Positions 1-6,254 are shown, counted from the stretch's first letter. The stretch is DNA of 10,830 bases from an uncultured Clostridium sp. (GCA_900554875.1 USJA01000024.1:1-10830), one strand, 5' to 3'. Notes: a model not told the origin generated them from the letters alone. Program-made: numbers and translations.

Positions 1-102
1 ATAAAAATATGTGTGTTTTGAATATATAAATATTTGGAAAAAAATGCCATAAAAACTGGAAAAAAATGGCTTAAATTATTTATTTTTATTTTCAAAAAAT
101 TG
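1..102. other. AT-rich leader before the nrd promoter
   Basis: No coding region is supported here. An 11-bp direct repeat, GGAAAAAAATG, occurs at 36-46 and 58-68, exactly 22 bp apart. A short inverted repeat, GCCAT (46-50) with ATGGC (66-70), could form a weak hairpin. The repeats lie about 35-65 bp upstream of the -35 hexamer of the nrdD promoter. They could be a regulatory site, an A-tract UP-like element, or part of the end of an upstream gene. The sequence does not decide between these. Confidence 0.3.
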
Positions 103-131
103 TTGACAGACAATTTTCTTAGTGCTATAAT
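103..131 (+). promoter_or_regulatory. Sigma-A type promoter of the nrd operon
   Basis: TTGACA (103-108) and TATAAT (126-131) are separated by 17 bp. A TG one base upstream of the -10 (TGCTATAAT) makes it an extended -10 as well. Both hexamers match consensus, so the promoter should be intrinsically strong and need repression. The expected transcription start is near 138, giving a leader of about 59 nt that contains the NrdR box. Confidence 0.88.
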
Positions 132-144
132 CATATTCAGAAAA

Positions 145-160
145 TCACAATATATTGTAT
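145..160 (+). promoter_or_regulatory. NrdR box (operator)
   Basis: TCACAATATATTGTAT has a perfect 12-bp palindrome (ACAATATATTGT, 147-158) at its core. The inner ten bases, CAATATATTG, match the core of the NrdR box as I recall it (acaCWATATMTWGtgt). It lies just downstream of the predicted transcription start, where bound NrdR would block initiation or clearance. The nrdR gene is the fourth gene of the same operon, which supports the assignment. NrdR usually binds two boxes; only one strong box is visible. Confidence 0.75.
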
Positions 161-196
161 ATGTTGCTGATAAGTAATACAAGGGATGGTGTATAT

Positions 197-2680
197 ATGA
201 TTACAATGATTATTAAAAGAGATGGAAGAAAAGTTCCTTTTAATGTCGAAAAAATAGCAAAGGCTATTTACAAAGCGGCAGTAGCTGTTGGTGGAAAAGA
301 TTATGAAGAAGCAGAAGAACTTGCAACAAAGGTATGCGAGTATGTTGAAAAAACACAAAGTGAGGAATGTCCTACAGTTGAAAAAATTCAAGATGCTGTA
401 GAACACGTTTTAATAGAAGAAGGACATGCGGCAACTGCTAAAGCATATATCTTGTATAGAGCTGAAAGAACAAAACAAAGAGACATGAATTCTGATATTA
501 TGAAAACATATGAACAGTTAACATTTCAAGATGCAAAAGATAGTGATGTAAAAAGAGAAAATGCAAACATAAATGCTGATACAGCAATGGGAACAATGTT
601 AAAATATGGTTCAGAGGGTGCAAAAAAATTCTATCAAATGTTTGTACTTAAAAAGGATCATGCACAAGCACATATAAATGGTGATATTCATATACATGAT
701 TTAGACTTTTTAACGCTTACTACAACATGTTGTCAAATAGATTTAGTAAAACTATTTCATGATGGATTTAGTACAGGTGAAGGTCATTTAAGAGAACCTC
801 AAAGTATTGGAAGTTATGCTGCACTTGCAGCAATTGCAATTCAATCAAATCAAAATGATCAACATGGTGGTCAAAGTATACCAAACTTTGAATATGCTAT
901 GGCACAAGGAATTAGAAAATCATATAAAAAGTTATATGCTAAAAATTTACAAAAAGCTATTGAACTTTTAACAGATGTTGAAAATGCAGATGAAGTTAAA
1001 AATATGGTAATAGCTAAAATAAATGAAGAAGAAGATTTAGTACCTTCTCTTGAATCTGCACTAAATATGTTAAAAGATGTAAAATACTCAAAAGAAGTTG
1101 CAAATGATATAATATCAAAAATAAAGAGTGAAAATAAAATTATTCCATCTTTAAAAAGAACTATTGAACTTCTTTCTAGTTTAGAAAGCTCTGAAGAAAT
1201 AGCAAAAGAAATAATGGAAAAAATTAAAAATGAAAAAGGTGCAGTTCCTACTCTAGAAAACACAAGTGGATATATGGAATATGAAAGAGTAGAATTAAGA
1301 AGAAGATTTGGAGATACAAGAGCTAAAAAAATACAAAACTTTGCAAAAAAATATGCTGATATCGAAATAGATAGAGAAACATACCAAGCAATGGAAGGAT
1401 TTATACATAATTTAAATACAATGCATTCTCGTGCTGGAGCCCAAGTTCCATTCTCTTCAATTAACTATGGACTTGATACTACACCAGAAGGAAGACTTGC
1501 TATCAAAAATGTTCTTTTAGCAACTGATGCAGGACTTGGTCGTGGTGAAACTCCAATATTCCCAGTTCAGATTTTAAAAGTAAAAGAGGGAGTAAATTAT
1601 AACGAGGGAGATCCAAACTATGATTTATTTAAATTAGCTTGCAAAGTTTCTGCAAAAAGATTATTCCCTAACTTTTCATTTATGGACGCTCCATTTAATC
1701 TTCAATATTATAAAAAAGGAGATTATAATTCTGAGGTATCATATATGGGATGTAGAACAAGAGTTATGGCAAATGTTTATGACAAAACTCGTGAGGTTAC
1801 ATGTGGTAGAGGAAATTTAAGCTTTACATCAATAAATCTTCCAAGACTTGCAATAAAAGCTAATGGAGATGTTGATAAATTCTTTGATATGTTAGATGAA
1901 AAACTTGATTTAGTTGTTGAACAATTACTAGATAGACTTGAGATTCAATCTAAAAAAAGAGCAAAGAATTACCCATTCTTGATGCAACAAGGTGTGTGGC
2001 TTGATTCTGAAAAATTAAATCCAGAAGATGAAGTAAGAGAAGTATTAAAACATGGTACACTTACAGCAGGATTTATAGGACTTGCAGAAACATTAAAAGC
2101 TTTAATTGGAAAACATCATGGTGAATCCGCAGATGCACAAGAACTAGGTCTTTCTATTGTATCTCATATGAGGGAGAGAATGGATAAAGAATCTGAGAAA
2201 AGAGGACTTAATTTCTCACTTATTGCAACACCTGCAGAAGGTTTATCTGGCAGATTTGTAAGAATGGATAGAGAAAAATATGGAGTAATAGAAGGCGTTA
2301 CAGATAGAGATTATTATACAAACTCTTTCCATGTACCTGTATATTACAAAATACCAGCATTTAAGAAAATAGAAATTGAAGCACCATATCATAATTTAAC
2401 AAATGGTGGACATATAAGCTATATTGAACTTGACGGAGATCCAACACAAAATTTAGAAGCTTTTGAGGCGGTTGTAAGATGTATGAAAGAAAATGGAATT
2501 GGTTATGGAGCTATAAACCATCCAGTAGATAGAGATCCAATTTGTGGATATACAGGAATTATAAAAGATGAATGTCCACATTGTGGAAGAAAAGAAAATG
2601 AAAGTGATATTAAATGTTCTGAAAGATTAAAAAGATTTGTGACTCATGGCGAGTGTGCATCTTTAGAGAATTTTGAATAA
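197..2680 (+). CDS. nrdD: Anaerobic (class III) ribonucleoside-triphosphate reductase, catalytic chain without glycyl-radical domain
   Basis: This 827-residue cytosolic enzyme reduces NTPs to dNTPs without oxygen. The ATG at 197 is chosen because AAGGG lies about 11 bases upstream; a second ATG at 206 is too far from it. An N-terminal ATP-cone (about residues 4-95, with VEKIQDAVEHVL and AYILYRAERTKQRD) senses ATP/dATP. The NrdD barrel follows, with Cys178-Cys179 (TTTCCQIDL), the motif NTMHSRAGAQVPFSS, the finger-loop Cys519 (YMGCRTRV, the expected thiyl-radical cysteine) and GRGNLSFTSINLPRLAI. Residues 251-352 are three tandem 34-residue repeats. The C-terminus has a zinc-ribbon-like cluster (Cys783, Cys793, Cys796), with Asp where E. 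coli NrdD has the first Cys. It then ends in an unfamiliar tail with Cys807 and Cys820. The usual R-I-x-G-Y glycyl-radical site is absent and lies on the next gene. Confidence 0.95.
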   Translation: MITMIIKRDGRKVPFNVEKIAKAIYKAAVAVGGKDYEEAEELATKVCEYVEKTQSEECPTVEKIQDAVEHVLIEEGHAATAKAYILYRAERTKQRDMNSDIMKTYEQLTFQDAKDSDVKRENANINADTAMGTMLKYGSEGAKKFYQMFVLKKDHAQAHINGDIHIHDLDFLTLTTTCCQIDLVKLFHDGFSTGEGHLREPQSIGSYAALAAIAIQSNQNDQHGGQSIPNFEYAMAQGIRKSYKKLYAKNLQKAIELLTDVENADEVKNMVIAKINEEEDLVPSLESALNMLKDVKYSKEVANDIISKIKSENKIIPSLKRTIELLSSLESSEEIAKEIMEKIKNEKGAVPTLENTSGYMEYERVELRRRFGDTRAKKIQNFAKKYADIEIDRETYQAMEGFIHNLNTMHSRAGAQVPFSSINYGLDTTPEGRLAIKNVLLATDAGLGRGETPIFPVQILKVKEGVNYNEGDPNYDLFKLACKVSAKRLFPNFSFMDAPFNLQYYKKGDYNSEVSYMGCRTRVMANVYDKTREVTCGRGNLSFTSINLPRLAIKANGDVDKFFDMLDEKLDLVVEQLLDRLEIQSKKRAKNYPFLMQQGVWLDSEKLNPEDEVREVLKHGTLTAGFIGLAETLKALIGKHHGESADAQELGLSIVSHMRERMDKESEKRGLNFSLIATPAEGLSGRFVRMDREKYGVIEGVTDRDYYTNSFHVPVYYKIPAFKKIEIEAPYHNLTNGGHISYIELDGDPTQNLEAFEAVVRCMKENGIGYGAINHPVDRDPICGYTGIIKDECPHCGRKENESDIKCSERLKRFVTHGECASLENFE
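947..1252 (+). repeat. Three tandem 34-residue repeats inside nrdD
   Basis: Three in-frame units of exactly 102 bp lie at 947-1048, 1049-1150 and 1151-1252 (residues 251-284, 285-318, 319-352). Each begins L-x3-[IL] and ends [VI]-P-[ST]. Units 1 and 3 share 12 of 34 positions, including IELL and the VP end. Each unit reads as two short amphipathic helices joined to a VP turn. The DNA has diverged, so the expansion is not recent. The block lies between GGQSIPNFEYAMAQGIRKSY and the GYMEYERVELRRRF segment of the catalytic barrel. Confidence 0.85.
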
Positions 2681-2716
2681 AAATGTTTTAGTTAGATAGA
2701 GGGAGAGGTAATTGAT

Positions 2717-2986
2717 ATGAAAATAAATGTTATTGGTGGAGAAATGGAACAAAAGGAAATTGATTCTTATGTAGATTATTTAAAAGAAAAATTTCCTACA
2801 AAACAAATTGAGACATTAAATTTAAAAATTGATGGTGATTACGTAGATATGGATTATACATTCGAAAGTGTCCCATTTGAAAGAATAAGAAGAATAACAG
2901 GATATCTAGTTGGAACAGTTGAAAGATTTAACAATGCAAAAAGAGCAGAAGAACATGATAGAGTAAAACATGGTGTTTGTTGTTAG
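2717..2986 (+). CDS. Stand-alone glycyl-radical protein of class III ribonucleotide reductase
   Basis: This 89-residue protein ends in the module that normally closes NrdD: PFERIRRITGYLVG followed by RFNNAKRAEEHDRVKH. Gly62 of RITGY aligns with the radical glycine of E. coli NrdD (RTCGYLG). Residues 1-50 (MKINVIGGE..., then a helix, then LNLKIDGDYVDMDYTFE) look like a small beta-alpha-beta-beta fold and could dock onto the large chain; that role is inferred. It has its own ribosome-binding site, AGAGG at 2704-2708, 8 bases before the ATG. This argues for a true gene rather than a frameshifted nrdD end. NrdG, encoded next, would place the radical on Gly62. The protein ends in Cys-Cys, which could be redox-active. 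I recall similar small proteins in other Clostridia but know of no characterised one. Confidence 0.88.
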   Translation: MKINVIGGEMEQKEIDSYVDYLKEKFPTKQIETLNLKIDGDYVDMDYTFESVPFERIRRITGYLVGTVERFNNAKRAEEHDRVKHGVCC

Positions 2987-2994
2987 GAGTAAAC

Positions 2995-3516
2995 ATGAGC
3001 GTAGTAGATGATGATAAGATAAGAATTGCTGGAGTTATAAAAGAATCTACAGTTGACGGCCCGGGGTTTAGATATGTAATCTTTACCCAGGGTTGTCCTC
3101 ATCATTGTGAAGGATGTCACAATCCAGAAACACATGATATGAAAGGTGGAAAATTAGAAAGTATAAAAACTCTTGCAGAAGATATAACAAAAAATCCACT
3201 TTTAAAAGGAATTACATTAAGTGGTGGAGAACCATTTATGCAGGCTAAAAAGTTAGTAAAGTTATTGTCGCTTATTGACCTTAAGAGATATAGCGTAATG
3301 ACATATACAGGTTTTAGGTATGAATATTTAATTAGTAATGCAAATGATGACAACGGATATCTAGAATTATTAAAATTAACTGACGTTTTAATTGATGGAA
3401 AATTTATGAAAGACTTAAAAAGTAGTAGTACAAAATTTAGAGGGAGTACAAATCAAAGGGCAATAAATGTAAAAAGTAGCTTAAAGGAAAATAGAATAAT
3501 ACTCCATGAATTTTAG
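2995..3516 (+). CDS. nrdG: Anaerobic ribonucleotide reductase activating protein (radical SAM)
   Basis: This 173-residue activase uses a [4Fe-4S] cluster and S-adenosylmethionine to abstract hydrogen from the reductase glycine and make the glycyl radical. The radical-SAM motif CxxxCxxC is present at Cys34, Cys38 and Cys41 (GCPHHCEGCHNP). It is preceded by VDGPG (20-24) and followed by the SAM-contacting LSGGEP stretch. The length is normal for NrdG. The start is the ATG at 2995, because AGGAG at 2985-2989 lies 5 bases upstream; that site overlaps the stop codon of the preceding gene, which suggests translational coupling. In this operon its substrate should be the separate 89-residue protein rather than the large NrdD chain. 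Confidence 0.94.
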   Translation: MSVVDDDKIRIAGVIKESTVDGPGFRYVIFTQGCPHHCEGCHNPETHDMKGGKLESIKTLAEDITKNPLLKGITLSGGEPFMQAKKLVKLLSLIDLKRYSVMTYTGFRYEYLISNANDDNGYLELLKLTDVLIDGKFMKDLKSSSTKFRGSTNQRAINVKSSLKENRIILHEF

Positions 3517-3531
3517 AAAGGAAGAAACTTT

Positions 3532-3981
3532 ATGCATTGTCTAAAATGTGGTTGTGAGGAAAGTAAGGTAGTAGACTCAAGAATGGTTGAAGAGTCAAAC
3601 TCAATAAGAAGAAGGCGTGAATGCTTAGAATGTAAAAATAGATTTACAACTTATGAAAGAATTGAGTATACACCTATTATGGTTATAAAGAAAAATGGTG
3701 TAAGACAGCAGTTTGATAGAGCAAAAATTATCAGTGGTATGCTTAGATCATGTGAAAAAAGACCAGTCTCAACACAAACAATTGAAAAGGCTGTAGATGA
3801 AATTGAAACTGAACTAAACAATATGATGATAAAAGAAATAGATTCAACAAAAATTGGAGACATGGTTATCGAAAAACTTAAAGCTTTAGATGAAATTGCA
3901 TACGTTAGATTTGCATCAGTATATAGACAGTTTAAGGACATAAATGAATTTAAAAAGGAAATTAATAAATTATTAAAATAA
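3532..3981 (+). CDS. nrdR: Transcriptional repressor NrdR
   Basis: This 149-residue zinc-ribbon and ATP-cone repressor senses ATP/dATP and shuts down ribonucleotide reductase genes when dATP is plentiful. The N-terminal DNA-binding zinc ribbon has Cys3, Cys6, Cys31 and Cys34 with the basic stretch RRRREC. The ATP-cone spans about residues 46-136, from PIMVIKKNGVRQQFDRAKI to FASVYRQFKDINEF. The length is typical. It starts 15 bases after nrdG, with AAGGAAG at 3518-3524 as ribosome-binding site. Being last in the operon that has a NrdR box at its front implies autoregulation. Its original downstream terminator seems to have been displaced by the insertion sequence that begins 31 bases after the stop codon. 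Confidence 0.96.
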   Translation: MHCLKCGCEESKVVDSRMVEESNSIRRRRECLECKNRFTTYERIEYTPIMVIKKNGVRQQFDRAKIISGMLRSCEKRPVSTQTIEKAVDEIETELNNMMIKEIDSTKIGDMVIEKLKALDEIAYVRFASVYRQFKDINEFKKEINKLLK

Positions 3982-4012
3982 AAAGATACAAGATTTTGAA
4001 TATAAAGATATA

Positions 4013-4072
4013 TGTTAATGATAAAATAAGAATGTACAAAAAATGGAATTTAATAATGTACAAAAATGTACA
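4013..4072 (+). repeat. Left terminal inverted repeat of the IS21 element
   Basis: The tip TGTTAATG is followed by TGTACA at 4033-4038, 4057-4062 and 4067-4072. The spacing between successive TGTACA sites (24 then 10 bp) is identical to the right end in mirror image. These are the likely IstA binding sites. TGTACA is itself a palindrome. Confidence 0.8.
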
Positions 4073-4103
4073 AAGATAAATTCCCAAAAGTACATTCTTT
4101 TTT
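4028..4103 (+). promoter_or_regulatory. Foldback/terminator-like structure at the IS left end
   Basis: AAGAATGTAC (4028-4037) pairs with GTACATTCTT (4090-4099), and inside it GGAATTTA (4045-4052) pairs with TAAATTCC (4077-4084). The outer stem is followed by a run of six T (4098-4103). An RNA reading in from nrdR would fold here and might terminate before istA. The long interior loop makes the terminator strength uncertain. Confidence 0.5.
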
Positions 4104-4132
4104 GTTATACTTTTGATGGAGGTATAACAAAA
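4100..4132 (+). promoter_or_regulatory. Hairpin covering the istA ribosome-binding site and start
   Basis: TTTTGTTATAC (4100-4110) and GTATAACAAAA (4122-4132) form a perfect 11-bp inverted repeat around an 11-base loop. The istA Shine-Dalgarno GGAGG (4118-4122) is in the loop and the last stem base. The A of the ATG (4132) is the final stem base. A transcript entering from outside would carry both arms and hide the start. A transcript starting inside the element, for example from a weak TATACT -10 at 4107-4112, would lack the left arm. Translation control of this kind is known in other IS families; here it is inferred. Confidence 0.5.
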
Positions 4133-5358
4133 TGAATGAAGAATATAGAAAAAAATTAGAAAAAATAAAACAGGAGTTATTAATAATGAAGACTTTAAAT
4201 ATAAAACCAAATTATTCAGAATTATCAAGAATATATAAGATAGATAGACGAACAATTGAAAAATATAATAATGGATATTGTAGAGAAAATATTAAGATAA
4301 TTAGAAAATCAAAATTGGATAATTTAAAAAATGAAATTAAAGAAAAATTGGAATTGCCAGGAATAACAATAACAGGATTATATCAATATTTTAGTGAAGA
4401 TAATAATATAGGAACATATTCAAATTTTTATAAGTACATAAACAAACATAAATTAAAGCCTAAAAAGAATAATAAAGCACATTTAAGATTTGAAACAAAT
4501 ATGGGAAAACAATTACAATTTGATTGGAAAGAAGATATAAGAATGGTGAGTAAACATGGCGAAGTATTTGAATTTAATATATTATCTTCAACACTTGGTT
4601 CAAGTAGATTACATGTATTTATATATAGTAAATTTAAAACAAGAATTGATGTACAAAGAAGTTTGATAAAAACATTTGAATATATTGGGGGATTGCCAGA
4701 AGAATTACTTACAGATAATATGAGTAGTATAGTAAATACCAAAACAGGAGAATTTTCAGATGAATTTAAAGCATTTATAAAAGATATAGGAATAAATGCT
4801 AAAAAGTGTAAACCGAGACATCCATATACAAAAGGAAAAGATGAGTCAGCAAATAGATTTATGAGCTGGTTAATACCATATAATCATGAATTTGAAGATG
4901 AAGAAGAATTAGTAAAAATAATTAAGGAAATAAATATAAAAGTAAATAGACAAGTAAATTCGACAATAGGAGTAGCACCAATTATACTATTTAATAAGGA
5001 AAAAGAATATCTTAAACCACTACCAAATCAAAAAATAATGGAACAATATTTGATATCCACAAAGCAAATAAAAATATCAAATGAATCATTATTTTATTAT
5101 AAAGGTAAAAGATATTCAGTTCCAAATAAATACATAGAACATACATTATCCCTTCAAGAAGAGAATAACAAGCTCTATGTATATTATAACAAAGAATTAA
5201 TAACAATACATGAAATTTCAGAAAAAAATATAAATTATAAAGAAGAACACTATATAGAAGGACTTAGCGGAATATTACAAAATAAAACGCAAGAACAAAT
5301 AGAAGCATTAGCAAAAAAGAATTTAGAGAATTTAAATAAATTATGTGAGGTAAAATAA
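4132..5358 (+). CDS. istA: IS21-family transposase IstA
   Basis: This 408-residue DDE transposase cuts and joins the element ends. Residues about 27-48 (NYSELSRIYKIDRRTIEKYNNG) form the N-terminal helix-turn-helix typical of IstA. The RNase-H-fold core carries the likely catalytic triad Asp131 (QFDWKE), Asp195 (LLTDNM) and Glu238 (KGKDESANRF). The usual KxxxRHPYTKGK-like stretch precedes the Glu. A beta-rich C-terminal domain follows (YYKGKRYSVPNKYI). Length and domain order are normal and no frameshift is visible, so the enzyme is probably active. The ATG at 4132 is supported by GGAGG nine bases upstream, although that site lies within a hairpin. Confidence 0.95.
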   Translation: MNEEYRKKLEKIKQELLIMKTLNIKPNYSELSRIYKIDRRTIEKYNNGYCRENIKIIRKSKLDNLKNEIKEKLELPGITITGLYQYFSEDNNIGTYSNFYKYINKHKLKPKKNNKAHLRFETNMGKQLQFDWKEDIRMVSKHGEVFEFNILSSTLGSSRLHVFIYSKFKTRIDVQRSLIKTFEYIGGLPEELLTDNMSSIVNTKTGEFSDEFKAFIKDIGINAKKCKPRHPYTKGKDESANRFMSWLIPYNHEFEDEEELVKIIKEINIKVNRQVNSTIGVAPIILFNKEKEYLKPLPNQKIMEQYLISTKQIKISNESLFYYKGKRYSVPNKYIEHTLSLQEENNKLYVYYNKELITIHEISEKNINYKEEHYIEGLSGILQNKTQEQIEALAKKNLENLNKLCEVK

Positions 5359-5359
5359 A

Positions 5360-6118
5360 ATGAGTAATTATATAAAATTAATAAATAATTTGGAAATATT
5401 AAAATTAGAAAGAATAAAGCAAAACTTGGATAAGTATATCGAGCTAATAAATAAGAAAGAAAAAGATGTAGTAGAAAGTCTATATGAATTAACAAATTTA
5501 GAAATAGAATTAATGAATGAAAAAGCAATATATGGATGTGTAAGAACAGCAGGATTTCCATTTATAAAGAACTTTGAGGATTTTGATTTTTCATTTCAGC
5601 CAACAATAAATAAAGAGCAAATATTAGATTTTAAAAACTTAAGATTTATAGAGAATAAGGAAAATATAATATTTGTAGGAAGTCCAGGAGTTGGAAAAAC
5701 ACATTTAGCAACATCAATAGGAATAGTCGCAGCAAAGAACAGAGATTCAACATATTTTATAAATTGCAATGATCTGATATCAAATTTAAAGAAAGCAAAT
5801 TCAGAAAATAGGTTTATGAATAGATTAAATCATTATGCGAAATATAAAGTTTTAATAATAGATGAGATGGGATTTTTGCCAATAGATAACGAGGGAGCAA
5901 ATATGTTATTTCAATTAATAAATAAAAGATATGAAAATCATTCCACAATAATAACAACAAATAAACCTTTTGGAAAGTGGTATGAAATATTTGGAGATGT
6001 AACATTAGCAAACGCAATATTAGACAGACTTTTACATCATTCACATATTATAAATATAAATGGAAATTCTTACAGACTCAAAGATAAATTAAAATCAGAA
6101 ATTGCAGAAGAAACTTGA
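5360..6118 (+). CDS. istB: IS21-family ATP-binding helper protein IstB
   Basis: This 252-residue AAA+ ATPase works with IstA by assembling on target DNA and directing insertion. Walker A is GSPGVGKT (residues 107-114) and Walker B is LIIDEMGF, with Asp168-Glu169. The sensor-1-like ITTNKPFGKW segment follows. The N-terminal about 90 residues form the helical region typical of IstB. The start ATG is one base after the istA stop, with GTGAGG (5345-5350) upstream inside istA, so the two genes are translationally linked. The length is normal for the family and the gene appears intact. Confidence 0.95.
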   Translation: MSNYIKLINNLEILKLERIKQNLDKYIELINKKEKDVVESLYELTNLEIELMNEKAIYGCVRTAGFPFIKNFEDFDFSFQPTINKEQILDFKNLRFIENKENIIFVGSPGVGKTHLATSIGIVAAKNRDSTYFINCNDLISNLKKANSENRFMNRLNHYAKYKVLIIDEMGFLPIDNEGANMLFQLINKRYENHSTIITTNKPFGKWYEIFGDVTLANAILDRLLHHSHIININGNSYRLKDKLKSEIAEET

Positions 6119-6125
6119 ATTTAAT

Positions 6126-6169
6126 AATGTACAAAATTGTACATAACTAAATTCAAAATTTTGTACATT
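6126..6169 (+). repeat. 13-bp inverted repeat inside the IS right end
   Basis: AATGTACAAAATT (6126-6138) is the exact reverse complement of AATTTTGTACATT (6157-6169), with an 18-base loop. It starts 8 bases after the istB stop codon. It combines the innermost and outermost TGTACA sites and could also act as a weak transcription end for istAB. Confidence 0.6.
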
Positions 6170-6187
6170 TCCTTATTGACATTAACA
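6128..6187 (-). repeat. Right terminal inverted repeat of the IS21 element
   Basis: Read on the - strand from 6187 it begins TGTTAATG and has TGTACA at 6162-6167, 6138-6143 and 6128-6133. These are the same offsets (20, 44, 54) as at the left end. Confidence 0.8.
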
Positions 6188-6254
6188 CCTTTTAAATTAT
6201 ATCACAAGGAGATATTTTTTTCTATTACTCTGCTCAACGCTAAAAGCTTTTCTG

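Larger units (their letters stand above)
4013..6187 (+). mobile_element. IS21-family insertion sequence, 2175 bp, apparently complete
   Basis: Both diagnostic genes, istA and istB, are intact and nearly abut, as is usual for IS21. The ends are TGTTAATG...CATTAACA with imperfect 60-bp inverted repeats (45 of 60 positions identical). Each end has three TGTACA sites at offsets 20, 44 and 54 from the tip. The 5'-TG...CA-3' tips and the multiple internal terminal repeats fit IS21 elements, which are usually about 2-2.5 kb. No target-site duplication is obvious: the left flank ends AAAGATATA and the right flank begins CCTTTTAAA. A tip placed at the outer TGTACA (4033-6167) is the alternative, but it gives no duplication either. 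Confidence 0.88.

Noticed and set aside
110..125. Second NrdR box between the -35 and -10
   Set aside because: ACAATTTTCTTAGTGC matches only about 10 of 16 positions and its centre is 35 bp from the good box, not a spacing I recognise for NrdR pairs.
155..196. Longer nrdD start at a TTG codon at 155
   Set aside because: The extra 14 residues do not resemble an ATP-cone, the TTG lies inside the NrdR palindrome, and the ATG at 197 has a suitable Shine-Dalgarno.
2540..2560. CGYTG in the large NrdD chain as the glycyl-radical site
   Set aside because: It aligns with the zinc-ribbon CGYTG of E. coli NrdD, not with the RTCGYLG radical site. The R-[IV]-x-G-Y context is missing.
2540..2720. Split nrdD explained as a sequencing frameshift
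   Set aside because: The small gene has its own strong Shine-Dalgarno and about 50 residues of new sequence before the radical module, so a single indel cannot restore a normal NrdD.
2977..2994. nrdG start at TTG 2977
   Set aside because: It overlaps the preceding gene and has no ribosome-binding site. The ATG at 2995 follows AGGAG by five bases.
4028..4099. CRISPR-like or regulatory repeat array of TGTACA motifs
   Set aside because: The same motifs recur in mirror order at the other end of the element, so they are transposon end repeats. There are no spacers of uniform length.
5012..5206. Minus-strand ORFs within istA and other opposite-strand ORFs in nrdD, secD and pyrH
   Set aside because: They lie wholly inside well-supported genes, lack ribosome-binding sites and have the biased composition of shadow frames.
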